DNA from: Crocinitomicaceae bacterium
Lineage (GTDB): Bacteria; Bacteroidota; Bacteroidia; Flavobacteriales_D; Crocinitomicaceae
Reading direction: 5' to 3'
DNA length: 64,000 bases
NCBI GenBank assembly: GCA_023957475.1
Contig: JAMLHA010000014.1
Location: forward strand, 1 to 64,000
Shown here: piece by piece, positions 1 through 7,938 of the stretch
How the letters are laid out: each line of letters starts with the position of its first letter
Numbering within the stretch: the first letter of the stretch is position 1
Notes under the pieces: generated by a model
What the model saw: only the letters and a program-made list of their open reading frames with translations
What the model was told of the DNA's origin: nothing
The model's database searches: none
Made by a program: the position numbers and the translations under genes

Positions 1-23
1 TAAAATAACTTTTCTTTAGACAT
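1..23 (-). CDS. Possible 5' end of a gene leaving the window
   Basis: Reading leftwards from an ATG at position 23, the open frame gives MSKEKLF and then runs off the window edge. A TAnnTTTG promoter box lies about 30 bases upstream. Only seven residues are visible, so the product cannot be named. The call rests on the promoter spacing and a plausible lysine-rich N-terminus. Confidence 0.35.
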
Positions 24-53
24 GTTAAATATTTAGCAATGTAGTCTTAACTA

Positions 54-61
54 CAAAGATA
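54..61 (-). promoter_or_regulatory. Candidate -7 box (TATCTTTG) for the left-edge gene
   Basis: The minus strand reads TATCTTTG, an exact match to the Bacteroidota -7 consensus TAnnTTTG, about 30 bases before the ATG at position 23. No well-spaced -33 TTG was found, so support is moderate. Confidence 0.45.
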
Positions 62-93
62 ACAAAAAAAATAGATTGTCTATTCAGACAACC
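61..93 (-). terminator. Terminator of ndk
   Basis: A 6-bp inverted repeat (TTGTCT at 76-81, AGACAA at 86-91) with a 4-base loop lies just past the ndk stop. On the minus strand it is followed by a T-rich run (the A-run at 64-71 on the plus strand). This fits a short intrinsic terminator. Confidence 0.55.
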
Positions 94-118
94 TACTTCT
101 TAATTGTAACTAAAATTC

Positions 119-538
119 TTAAAAAATTTCAGCTGCTGAGAAATGGAATTTCCCTTCAATTTCTGCATTTTCATCAGAATCAGAACCATGAACAGCGTTT
201 CTACCTTTAGATTCTGCGTAATACTTACGAATAGTACCTTCAGCAGCCTCAGCTGGGTCAGTAGCACCAATTAACGTTCTAAAATCAGCTACCGCATTTT
301 CTTTTTCTAAAATTGCTGCAACAATTGGTCCAGAACACATGTACTCTACCAATTCACCATAAAAAGGGCGTTCAGCATGCACTTCATAAAATTTCTTAGC
401 TTGTTCTTCAGATAACTGCGTATATTTCATCGCTTTGATTTGAAAACCAGCACCGATGATCATATCTAAAATTTTTCCGATATGTCCATTTTCAACCGCA
501 TCTGGTTTAATCATTGTAAATGTTCTATTTGTTGCCAT
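119..538 (-). CDS. ndk: Nucleoside diphosphate kinase
   Basis: Transfers the gamma-phosphate of ATP to nucleoside diphosphates through a phosphohistidine, balancing cytosolic NTP pools. At 139 aa it has the usual family length. The N-terminal [10 protein letters not shown] motif with Lys11 and the active-site stretch RNAVHGSDS with His117 are both visible. It starts at ATG 538, with a TATTTTTG promoter box about 30 bases upstream and a hairpin terminator after the stop. It appears to be a single-gene transcript, divergent from the sigma-factor gene. Identification is secure. Confidence 0.97.
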   Translation of the reverse strand: MATNRTFTMIKPDAVENGHIGKILDMIIGAGFQIKAMKYTQLSEEQAKKFYEVHAERPFYGELVEYMCSGPIVAAILEKENAVADFRTLIGATDPAEAAEGTIRKYYAESKGRNAVHGSDSDENAEIEGKFHFSAAEIF

Positions 539-566
539 ACTTTCTATTATTTCATTTAAATTGGCA

Positions 567-574
567 CAAAAATA
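567..574 (-). promoter_or_regulatory. Candidate -7 box (TATTTTTG) for ndk
   Basis: An exact TAnnTTTG match on the minus strand, 28 bases before the ndk ATG. No TTG is seen at the expected -33 distance. Confidence 0.5.
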
Positions 575-703
575 GTGTAAACTTCTTAACAGATTGCTAT
601 TATTTTATAAAAAAACTTAATTTAACGGCAAAAAATTGCAATAAAAAAGCAACCAAAAGGCAACCAAATAAATATTCATTCGTCATATAAATGAAAAACG
701 CAA

Positions 704-1276
704 GTGGAGAAACGTGTGGACATAAATAAAGTCATAGAGGAATGCCTGAAAAACGACCGTCGTTCTCAGGAACAGCTCTTTAAGCTTTATTACGGGAAAT
801 TAATAGTTGTAGCACTTCGATACATATCGGATAGAGATACAGCAGAAGAGATTCTTCAAAATGCGTTTATTAAGATCTTTGAAAAATTAGAAGCATACGA
901 TTCAAAAGGTTCTTTTGATGGTTGGTCGAGAAGAATTGTAGCCAATACAGCTATTGATTACATCCGAAAATCAAAAAAAGATCCATTATTGACAGGAGAA
1001 GATACCGATTTTGTAAATTCAACTGTTGACCCAATCGTAGAAAGAGAAGATATGGATGACCTATCTATAAAAGGAGAAATGGCAATGGATGCGATCCAGC
1101 AGCTCTCCCCTGCTTATAGAACAGTTTTTAATATGTTTGTTTTGGAGAATTATTCTCACAAAAACATTGCAGAAAAATTAGGAATATCCGAAGGCACTTC
1201 TAAATCTAATTTGGCAAAGGCTAAAGCAAATTTAAAGGCTATTTTAATTGAAAAGTTTACCAAAATACAACAATAA
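704..1276 (+). CDS. ECF-type RNA polymerase sigma factor
   Basis: A 190-aa sigma-70 family protein of the extracytoplasmic-function group. Region 2 spans about residues 20-90 (ILQNAFIKIFEKL, then a SRRIVANTAIDYIRK-type DNA-binding helix) and region 4 about 130-180 (SHKNIAEKLGISEGTSKSNL, a helix-turn-helix). The reading frame opens at GTG 704; GTG 716 is an alternative, and no in-frame ATG lies upstream. Its TAA overlaps the ATG of the next gene (TAATG), implying translational coupling, so the next protein is the likely regulatory partner. The controlled regulon cannot be read from this window. Confidence 0.88.
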   Translation: MEKRVDINKVIEECLKNDRRSQEQLFKLYYGKLIVVALRYISDRDTAEEILQNAFIKIFEKLEAYDSKGSFDGWSRRIVANTAIDYIRKSKKDPLLTGEDTDFVNSTVDPIVEREDMDDLSIKGEMAMDAIQQLSPAYRTVFNMFVLENYSHKNIAEKLGISEGTSKSNLAKAKANLKAILIEKFTKIQQ

Positions 1277-2562
1277 TGAAAAGTAACTTGGACCAAAATT
1301 TTAAAGATGCATTTGAAAAGTATGAATTACCATACAACCCAAAAGCATGGGAAGCAATGAATAGTAAATTAGATGCAATTCAATCAGCTCCAAAAGCACC
1401 AAACGGTAGTTCCACAAAATGGATTGGTGGAATTTCTGCCGCTGTGGTTGCTGTTTCTGTACTTATTTATGCTGTTGTAAATACCACTACTCCGAACACA
1501 CCTTCTACAACTCAAACAAGCCAAAATACAGCTACTGTTGCTAGTGACAACAAATTAGAAAATAATACTGTTGCTACATCAGCAACAACTAATCAGACAA
1601 ACAAATCTGATGTTGCAACAAATGATATTGTAGCTAAACCAATTGAAAACACAGTAGAGAGCACTTCTAACACAGCTTCTTCAACAGTTGCAAACAACAA
1701 TCACAATACTACAATAACTACAACAAAAGACAACAATAATTCAACAAGCAACAGAGCAATAGAAACGCCAATAAGTGCATCTGAAAAAAACGATGCAACA
1801 AACAATTCTGCTCCTGCAAATCTATTCAATGAATTAACTGATTTGTGTATTGGAGAAAGTGCAACAGTAAAAAATAAAAATGCATTTGCATTGTACATCA
1901 CTTCTCCAAACGGGAAAGAAACTGTGGTGAATGCAAATCAATCATTCAAATTCATGGCGAATGAAAGCGGTAGTTACACCATTTCTTCTCAAAAGGAAAA
2001 AAGAACTATACTTGTTAAGGATACACCAAAATTAGATTTCTCCATCAATGAAGATATTAAATTTGAAAAAGGTATCCCTGCAATTCCGCTTGAAACTTTA
2101 TCCGATGCCCAAAATTTTGAATGGAGTTTTGAAGGAGTTTCACAAAAACAATACGGAGAAAAAGCAACAGCTCATTTTTACAAACGTGGAAATTACAGCA
2201 TCACATTGTCTGCTAAAAACACTGATGGATGTGTAGGTTCTGTTACAAAACAAGTAACAATTGACGAAAACTACAACTTATTAGCACCATCTGGTTTCAT
2301 GCCAAAAAGCGATGATCCTCGTAAAAATAGATTCATTCCAATTGCTTTAACATTGAGAAACACAGCTTTCACTATGACCATCTTCGATCCACGAACAGGT
2401 AATGTGGTTTTTGAAACAAATTCAATTGAAGGTTGGGATGGTATTGATAGAAATACACGACAATTGGTTGACGAAAATAAATCATTTGCTTGGAAAGTTG
2501 TCTTGGCACAACCAGAACAAGGAGAACCAAAAGAATACTCTGGTATCATTACCCGCTTATAA
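1276..2562 (+). CDS. Membrane-anchored PKD-type protein coupled to the ECF sigma factor
   Basis: A 428-aa protein with four parts. Residues 1-45 are a charged cytosolic segment (NPKAWEAMNSKLD) of the kind found at the start of Bacteroidota sigma-factor partners. One transmembrane helix lies at about 50-68. A long Thr/Asn/Ser-rich linker covers about 70-180. The C-terminal half has a PKD-like beta domain at about 245-325 (KRGNYSITLSAKNTDGC) and an end resembling gliding-motility C-terminal domains (FTMTIFDPRTGNVVFET). The layout suggests an anti-sigma-like protein with a periplasmic sensing or anchoring domain. That role is inferred from the TAATG overlap and topology; no named anti-sigma domain is recognised. 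Confidence 0.7.
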   Translation: MKSNLDQNFKDAFEKYELPYNPKAWEAMNSKLDAIQSAPKAPNGSSTKWIGGISAAVVAVSVLIYAVVNTTTPNTPSTTQTSQNTATVASDNKLENNTVATSATTNQTNKSDVATNDIVAKPIENTVESTSNTASSTVANNNHNTTITTTKDNNNSTSNRAIETPISASEKNDATNNSAPANLFNELTDLCIGESATVKNKNAFALYITSPNGKETVVNANQSFKFMANESGSYTISSQKEKRTILVKDTPKLDFSINEDIKFEKGIPAIPLETLSDAQNFEWSFEGVSQKQYGEKATAHFYKRGNYSITLSAKNTDGCVGSVTKQVTIDENYNLLAPSGFMPKSDDPRKNRFIPIALTLRNTAFTMTIFDPRTGNVVFETNSIEGWDGIDRNTRQLVDENKSFAWKVVLAQPEQGEPKEYSGIITRL

Positions 2563-2591
2563 AAGTATAACTAAACTACTTATGAATTAAA

Positions 2592-2620
2592 GCTTCTTGT
2601 CATTGGCAAGAAGTTTTTTT
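2592..2620 (+). terminator. Terminator of the sigma-factor operon
   Basis: A CTTCTTG / CAAGAAG stem (2593-2599 and 2607-2613) with a 7-base loop is followed at once by seven T residues, a classic intrinsic terminator. Confidence 0.8.
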
Positions 2621-2669
2621 AATGACATTCAAGTGACAAAGGAATAGTATCTTCGCAAAAAAAAGAATT

Positions 2670-3038
2670 TTGAAATACTTTTGGATAGCTCTTGGTTTTT
2701 TATGTGTCGGGTTGGGAATTGTGGGAATTGCTCTTCCGTTAATCCCAACAACACCTTTCTTTTTATTGGCGGTATTTAGTTTTTCAAAAGGCTCTGATAA
2801 ATTTTACAATTGGTTTAAATCTACCAAAATGTACAAAGATTACATTGAAAGCTATCGACCTGGACGACCGATAAAATTGAGTAAGAAAATTGAAATACTC
2901 ACATCTGTATTGATTGTTTTGGCTGCAAGTTTTTATTTCGTTGAAAAAACATATCTAAAAGTTATTCTAGTATCCATTTTCATTCTTCACCTTGTCTATT
3001 TTTCAGTATTTATAAAAACTCAGAAACGAGACAAATAA
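2670..3038 (+). CDS. DUF454 (YbaN-like) inner-membrane protein
   Basis: A 122-aa hydrophobic protein of the DUF454/YbaN family. The diagnostic N-terminus runs through VGLGIVGIALPLIPTTPFFLLA, followed by FSKGSDKFYNWF and a pair of C-terminal helices, giving about three membrane segments. The frame opens with TTG at 2670, which matches the family N-terminus well; no ATG is available nearby. A near-consensus promoter box (TATCTTCG at 2648-2655) lies directly upstream. The molecular function of this family is unknown. Confidence 0.82.
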   Translation: MKYFWIALGFLCVGLGIVGIALPLIPTTPFFLLAVFSFSKGSDKFYNWFKSTKMYKDYIESYRPGRPIKLSKKIEILTSVLIVLAASFYFVEKTYLKVILVSIFILHLVYFSVFIKTQKRDK

Positions 3039-3081
3039 TTCAGTTTTATTTTTTATCTTAGAGCCTTAAAACTATAAAAAC

Positions 3082-3669
3082 ATGAAAAAAAGTACAATTA
3101 TTATTATCGCTGTAATCGGTGTTGTTGTTTTATGGGCTATTGGTATTCAACGTAAAGCAGTAACATTAAGTGAAAGTATTGAAAATGCTTGGGGAAATGT
3201 GGAAACTGCCTATCAACGAAGAAATGATTTAATTGGTAATTTGGTAAAAACAGTACAAGGATCTGCTGATTTTGAAAGAAAAACGTTGGAAGCGGTTGTC
3301 AATGCTCGTTCAAAAGCAACACAAACAACTATTGATCCTTCAAATATGACAGAAGAAGATTTTCAACGTTTTGAAGAAGCTCAAGCCAATGTAAAATCTT
3401 CATTGGATAGATTACTAGTAGTTGTAGAAAATTATCCCGATTTAAAGAGTAGTAGCAACTTCTTGAAATTACAAGACGAGTTAGCTAGTACAGAAAATCA
3501 AATTTTAACTGCTCGTACTCGTTTCAACAATGAAGTAAAACCTTACAATACCTATATCAAAAAATTCCCAACCAACATTGTAGCTGGATTATTTGGATTT
3601 AAGGACAAACAATATTTCAAGAGTGTGGAAGGTGCTGACAAAGCTCCAGATATTGACTTTAATTTCTAA
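3082..3669 (+). CDS. lemA: LemA family protein
   Basis: A 195-aa protein with an N-terminal membrane anchor (about residues 4-20) and a long helical LemA domain (SIENAWGNVETAYQRRNDLIGNLV, then an NEVKPYNTYIKKFP motif near 155-168). LemA proteins have an extracytoplasmic helical bundle of uncertain function. The gene is followed after 5 bases by two TPM-domain genes, the common LemA-TPM arrangement, so the three products probably act together at the envelope. Identification is firm, function is not. Confidence 0.92.
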   Translation: MKKSTIIIIAVIGVVVLWAIGIQRKAVTLSESIENAWGNVETAYQRRNDLIGNLVKTVQGSADFERKTLEAVVNARSKATQTTIDPSNMTEEDFQRFEEAQANVKSSLDRLLVVVENYPDLKSSSNFLKLQDELASTENQILTARTRFNNEVKPYNTYIKKFPTNIVAGLFGFKDKQYFKSVEGADKAPDIDFNF

Positions 3670-3674
3670 TTAAA

Positions 3675-4118
3675 ATGAAATCACACAATTCTCATCAATT
3701 TCTTTCAGAAGAGGAAGTTAAAGAAATTGTGCAGGCTATTGAAAATGCTGAAGCAATGACTTCGGGTGAAATTCGTGTTCACATAGACAATGAGCAATCG
3801 GATAACCCAATAGAAAAAGCAGAAGAACATTTCAATCGCTTAGAAATGTATAATACAGAAAAAAGAAACGGTATTTTGTTTTACGTAAATACCGTTTCTC
3901 ATTCTTTTGCAGTCATTGGTGATGAAGGAATTCATCGTTTTGTTGGCGATAATTTTTGGGTATCAACAAAAGATTGCGTATTAGAAGAATTTTCAATAGG
4001 CAATTATAAAACTGGTTTAGTAAAAGGAATTACATCTGCTGGTGAACAACTAAAGCATTACTTTCCTTACCAAAAAGATGACAAAAATGAACTTCCAAAT
4101 GAGATTAGTGGGATATAA
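3675..4118 (+). CDS. TPM domain protein, cytosolic type
   Basis: A 147-aa protein consisting mostly of one TPM domain: LSEEEVKEIVQAIENAE at the N-terminus, then TSGEIRVHI, RNGILFYV and FAVIGDEGIH. It has no signal peptide or membrane segment, unlike the next gene. The TPM fold is also found in TLP18.3/Psb32 and YgcG proteins. Because it lies between lemA and a secreted TPM protein, I infer a shared envelope-associated task. Its stop is only 1 base from the proposed TTG start of the next gene. Confidence 0.82.
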   Translation: MKSHNSHQFLSEEEVKEIVQAIENAEAMTSGEIRVHIDNEQSDNPIEKAEEHFNRLEMYNTEKRNGILFYVNTVSHSFAVIGDEGIHRFVGDNFWVSTKDCVLEEFSIGNYKTGLVKGITSAGEQLKHYFPYQKDDKNELPNEISGI

Positions 4119-4119
4119 G

Positions 4120-4875
4120 TTGAGTAAAATACTTGTTCTTCTTTTTGTTATTGTTGCTTTTACTCAACAAGTAACAGCTCAATTTGATATTCCTAAAAAA
4201 CCTCAAAAGGAAACTTCTTTATACGATTATGCAAAAGTGCTAACCAATGAACAAGCTACCTCACTGGAACAAAAACTAATTAACTACTTTGATACAACTG
4301 GCACGCAAATTGTAGTTGTAACTGTACAAACAATAAACGGTGAAGACATTGGTATCCTTACTCCTGAATGGGGGCATAAATGGGGTGTTGGAGGTAAAAA
4401 GAATGACAACGGTGTGTTTATTCTCCTGGCTATGGATGAGCACGAAATTTACATTGCTCCTGGCTATGGGCTGGAGCACATTCTAACTGCGGGAATTAAT
4501 GGTGAAATCATCCGCAATGACATTATTCCACATTTCAAAAATGGCGATTACTACAATGGCTTAGAAGTTGGTACCAATCAATTAATGAAATTATTTAGTG
4601 GCGCTTATCAACCCACTTCTCCAGAAGCGGAACCATTTCCTTGGATTCCACTATTGATTTTTTTAGGTGTATTTGGTTTGATCATTTACATTGCAGCTAA
4701 AAACAAAGGCAATGGAAGTGGTGGTGGATTTGGATCAGGCATGGGTTCAAGCACCATTGGTAGCTTTGGAAGATCTTATGGCGGTGGCTTTAGCAGTGGA
4801 CGAAGTAGCGGTGGATTTGGAGGCGGATTCGGCGGCGGAGGTTTTAGCGGTGGAGGCGCAGGCGGTAAATGGTAA
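4120..4875 (+). CDS. Secreted TPM domain protein with glycine-rich tail (YgcG-like)
   Basis: An ATG at 4078 in the same frame would overlap the previous gene by 41 bases and place polar residues before the signal peptide. TTG 4120 instead yields a clean signal sequence (MSKILVLLFVIVAFTQQVTA) and is preferred, giving 251 aa. After the signal comes a TPM domain (YDYAKVLTNEQATSLEQKL, TQIVVVTVQT, NDNGVFILLAM, GYGLEHILT), then one transmembrane helix (about residues 172-190), then a tail of about 50 residues made almost only of Gly, Ser and Phe. This is the usual YgcG/TPM architecture beside lemA. Confidence 0.85.
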   Translation: MSKILVLLFVIVAFTQQVTAQFDIPKKPQKETSLYDYAKVLTNEQATSLEQKLINYFDTTGTQIVVVTVQTINGEDIGILTPEWGHKWGVGGKKNDNGVFILLAMDEHEIYIAPGYGLEHILTAGINGEIIRNDIIPHFKNGDYYNGLEVGTNQLMKLFSGAYQPTSPEAEPFPWIPLLIFLGVFGLIIYIAAKNKGNGSGGGFGSGMGSSTIGSFGRSYGGGFSSGRSSGGFGGGFGGGGFSGGGAGGKW

Positions 4876-4880
4876 AAAAA

Positions 4881-4907
4881 TAGGAGTGTAATAAAATTAC
4901 ACCCCTA
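4881..4907. terminator. Bidirectional terminator between the TPM and glutamate-synthase-like genes
   Basis: An inverted repeat (TAGG-a-GTGTAAT / ATTACAC-c-CCTA) with an AAA loop lies between two convergent genes. An A-run at 4874-4880 serves as a T-run for the minus-strand gene. Confidence 0.7.
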
Positions 4908-4926
4908 TAAATCTATTTCATATCAA

Positions 4927-6423
4927 TTATTTCGTTGGGTAAGGATACAAATCAATAAAACTTACTGGTTTTCCACCTTTTTGTTTATTAATCAATCCTC
5001 TATTCAAATCACTTAAATTCTTACAACCTGCAGCAGAAAATAATTCCAAGAAATCTTTTACTGTTTGTTGCTGGTAATTCATTACACGATGCCATTTATC
5101 CTCAACATCCAAACCTCTAACCAATGAAGGGTTGTTGGTTGCTACTCCCGTTGGGCATGTATTTTTATGACAAACCAATGCTTGAATACAACCCAAAGCC
5201 AACATCATTCCCCTTGCAGAGTTACAAATATCAGCACCTAAGGCAAGTGCTTTAAAAATATCAAATCCATCTACAATTTTTGCAGATGCAATTACACGAA
5301 TATCTTTTCTTAAATCGTATTTTATCAATGTATCAACTACAAATGTCAATGCATTTTCAAGAGGCATCCCTACGTGATCTGAGAACACAATTGGTGCAGC
5401 ACCTGTTCCACCCTCTGCTCCATCAACAGTGATAAAATCTGGTTTTCTTCCAGTTCTTACCATTGTTTCACAAATTTCTTCAAACTCTTTGGTGTTACCG
5501 ATACAAATTTTAAATCCAACAGGCTTGCCATTTGCCAATTCACGCATTTTATCAATAAACGTCAACAAGCCTTCTGCATTTGAAAACGCTCTATGCCCCG
5601 GAGGTGAATCAACTGTTGTAAATGGTTCTACACCACGAATAGCAGCAATTTCCAAATTGTTTTTTGCAGCTGGTAAAATCCCACCATGACCAGGTTTTGC
5701 TCCTTGCGACAATTTCAATTCAATCATTTTAACTTCTGGATAATTTGCTGTAACAACAAATTTTTCTTCGTCAAAACCACCATCTTTAGCTCTACAACCA
5801 AAGTAACCTGTTCCAATTTGGTAAACCAAGTCACCTCCCATTCTGTGATAGGGAGAAATACTTCCCTCACCTGTATTGTGATAAAAACCTCCACCTTTTG
5901 CGCCTTTGTTCAACGCCATAATTGCGTTTTTACTCAGTGAACCGTAAGACATTGCTGAAATATTGAACAAAGCTGCATGGTAGGGTTGTGTACATTTTTC
6001 ACCACCAAATTTAACTCTTGGAATTTCTGCAACATGCGGTGTTGGATAAATTGAATGTTGAATCCATTCATTTCCTTCAATAGACAAATCCAACTCTGTT
6101 CCAAATGGGTGCTTGTCATTTTGCAATTTAGCACGAGAATAAATATACGTACGTTGCGTTCTATTCAATGGTTGACCATCTGTATCTTTTTCAATAAAAT
6201 ACTGACGAATTTCAGGACCAATTCCTTCCAAAAGAAAGCGAAGGTGACCAATTACTGGAAAGTTACGCAAAATAGTGTGTTTCTTTTGTGTAATATCATA
6301 AATACCTACTGCTGCTAAAAATACGCATATCGCAATAAGCATTGGAATCGTTTTAAAAACAAGTAGAAAAAGAACTACTACTAATGAAAAAACTGACGTT
6401 AAAAAAATAATTACTGGTCTCAT
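4927..6423 (-). CDS. Membrane-anchored FMN-binding glutamate synthase family protein
   Basis: A 498-aa protein whose first 45 residues form two hydrophobic segments. The rest matches the central/FMN domain of the glutamate synthase large subunit: GEGSISPYHRMGGDLVYQIGTGYFGCR, SQGAKPGHGGILP, DGAEGGTGAAP and an iron-sulfur-type cysteine motif CHKNTCPTGVAT. The amidotransferase domain and C-terminal GXGXG domain of a full GltB are absent. No small GltD partner is adjacent, so it may not be a standard glutamate synthase. It lies 14 bases after pgm on the same strand, apparently co-transcribed. Substrate and electron donor are unknown. Confidence 0.85.
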   Translation of the reverse strand: MRPVIIFLTSVFSLVVVLFLLVFKTIPMLIAICVFLAAVGIYDITQKKHTILRNFPVIGHLRFLLEGIGPEIRQYFIEKDTDGQPLNRTQRTYIYSRAKLQNDKHPFGTELDLSIEGNEWIQHSIYPTPHVAEIPRVKFGGEKCTQPYHAALFNISAMSYGSLSKNAIMALNKGAKGGGFYHNTGEGSISPYHRMGGDLVYQIGTGYFGCRAKDGGFDEEKFVVTANYPEVKMIELKLSQGAKPGHGGILPAAKNNLEIAAIRGVEPFTTVDSPPGHRAFSNAEGLLTFIDKMRELANGKPVGFKICIGNTKEFEEICETMVRTGRKPDFITVDGAEGGTGAAPIVFSDHVGMPLENALTFVVDTLIKYDLRKDIRVIASAKIVDGFDIFKALALGADICNSARGMMLALGCIQALVCHKNTCPTGVATNNPSLVRGLDVEDKWHRVMNYQQQTVKDFLELFSAAGCKNLSDLNRGLINKQKGGKPVSFIDLYPYPTK

Positions 6424-6437
6424 ATCAAAACTTTCTT

Positions 6438-7835
6438 TTAATTACAAATTTGGTTAATAGTTGCCTTTAAAATAGCTCTTGCTTCTTCTAATGTTGGAGC
6501 TTCTGCATATATTCTTAGTACAGGTTCTGTGCCAGATGGGCGAATCATTACCCAACGTTCTTCATCAAAGAAAAACTTAAATCCATCAATGGTTTGTATT
6601 TCTTTAATGGAATAATCTCCAAAAACGGAATATTTATTTGTTTGACAATTAGCAATAATGGTTTGTTTCAATTCTTCTGAAATATGCAAATCATTTCGTT
6701 CAAATTTAAACGCACCAACAATTTCATACACCTCATCAATCAACTGATCCAATGTTTTTCCTGATTTTGCCATAAATTCCCAAACAATCAACCCCATCCA
6801 GATACCATCTCTTTCAGGAATATGGCCTTTCACAGCAATACCTCCAGATTCTTCTCCACCAACCAACACATCTTCTTCCACCATGATTGTAGCGATGTAC
6901 TTAAAGCCTATTTTCACTACTTCGTTTGGCAAATCGTAAAAAGCAGCCATTTTTCCCACTCGTGGCGTGGTACTAAATGCCGTAGTAATTTTTCCTTTTA
7001 ATCCTTTGTATTTAGCTAAATAATGAATCAATAATAGAATGATGTGGTGCGAATCTACAAACTCTCCTCTACCGTTATACAATCCAATTCTATCAGCATC
7101 ACCATCGGTTACTAAAGCACAATCAATAGTCCCTTTTTCTTTGATGTAAGCTTCTAATTCTTTTAGATTTTTGGCAATTGGTTCTGGTGCAATTCCTTTA
7201 AACGATGGATTGTATTCGCAATGCAAGAAATCAATAGATGGTAAAACACGTTTCAATACATTTTGACCTGCTCCAAACATCGCATCATACGCCAATCTCA
7301 ATCCAGATTTTTCAATCGCTTCAATGTCAAAATTTGCCTTTAAATGATTCACATATTCTGTTTCCAAATCAACAATTTCAACAAGTGAACTATCCAAAGA
7401 TACTGAACGCCAATCAATTGTTACTTCATCTGGAATGATGTCTTCTATTTCTTGCACTTTAGCAGGTGCTAATGGTCCACCAAAATGAGATTTCAATTTA
7501 AATCCATTGTAGGTCGGTGGATTGTGACTTGCAGTAATTACCACCCCAAGTGAACATCCTTTTTTAACAGTAGCAAGAGAAACCATAGGTGTTGAAACAA
7601 AGCCTTTAGCCATTTTGACCTTTACACCTTGCGAAACAAATATTTTTACAGCTGTTTCAACAAAAAGCTCACCTTGAAAACGACAATCATGCCCAATTAC
7701 AATGGTAGGATTCTCGTAGTTATCTTTTACCCATTTAGCTGTTGCCAAGGACACTCTTGCAACGTTATCGACAGTGTATTCATCGGCAATAATTGCTCTC
7801 CATCCGTCGGTACCAAATTTTATCTTTGTAGCCAA
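6438..7835 (-). CDS. Phosphoglucomutase/phosphomannomutase
   Basis: A 465-aa member of the alpha-D-phosphohexomutase family. All four landmarks are visible: active-site loop TASHNPP with phosphoserine Ser103, metal loop DGDADRIG near 243, sugar-binding loop GGEESGGI, and phosphate-binding loop RPSGTEPVLRIY at the C-terminus. The start is TTG 7835, because an in-frame stop lies two codons upstream and the N-terminus (KIKFGTDGWRAII) fits the family. A well-formed TTTG-N17-TATATTTG promoter precedes it. Preference among glucose, mannose and glucosamine phosphates cannot be settled by eye, so no symbol is given. Confidence 0.93.
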   Translation of the reverse strand: MATKIKFGTDGWRAIIADEYTVDNVARVSLATAKWVKDNYENPTIVIGHDCRFQGELFVETAVKIFVSQGVKVKMAKGFVSTPMVSLATVKKGCSLGVVITASHNPPTYNGFKLKSHFGGPLAPAKVQEIEDIIPDEVTIDWRSVSLDSSLVEIVDLETEYVNHLKANFDIEAIEKSGLRLAYDAMFGAGQNVLKRVLPSIDFLHCEYNPSFKGIAPEPIAKNLKELEAYIKEKGTIDCALVTDGDADRIGLYNGRGEFVDSHHIILLLIHYLAKYKGLKGKITTAFSTTPRVGKMAAFYDLPNEVVKIGFKYIATIMVEEDVLVGGEESGGIAVKGHIPERDGIWMGLIVWEFMAKSGKTLDQLIDEVYEIVGAFKFERNDLHISEELKQTIIANCQTNKYSVFGDYSIKEIQTIDGFKFFFDEERWVMIRPSGTEPVLRIYAEAPTLEEARAILKATINQICN

Positions 7836-7856
7836 TACTTGTTAATTTAATGGTGT

Positions 7857-7885
7857 CAAATATAGAAATAAAATCATCAAACAAA
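7857..7885 (-). promoter_or_regulatory. Promoter of the phosphohexomutase operon
   Basis: On the minus strand TTTG (7882-7885) is separated by 17 bases from TATATTTG (7857-7864), matching the Bacteroidota pattern. The expected transcription start is about 17 bases before the TTG start codon at 7835. Confidence 0.6.
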
Positions 7886-7886
7886 T

Positions 7887-7922
7887 TGAAAAAAAATGGG
7901 TGTACAATTAATTACACCCATT
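7887..7922 (-). terminator. Terminator of rocD
   Basis: A 10-bp perfect stem (7895-7904 with 7913-7922) and 8-base loop is followed, on the minus strand, by a run of T residues (A-run at 7887-7896). It lies just past the rocD stop. Confidence 0.8.
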
Positions 7923-7938
7923 CTAAATAACAATGCGA

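Noticed and set aside
563..575. Sigma-54 promoter suggested by TTGGCAC
   Set aside because: The TGGCAC half is present, but no TTGC follows at the required 5-base spacing.
4078..4119. ATG 4078 as the start of the secreted TPM protein
   Set aside because: It would overlap the upstream gene by 41 bases and add polar residues before the signal peptide; TTG 4120 gives a clean signal peptide.
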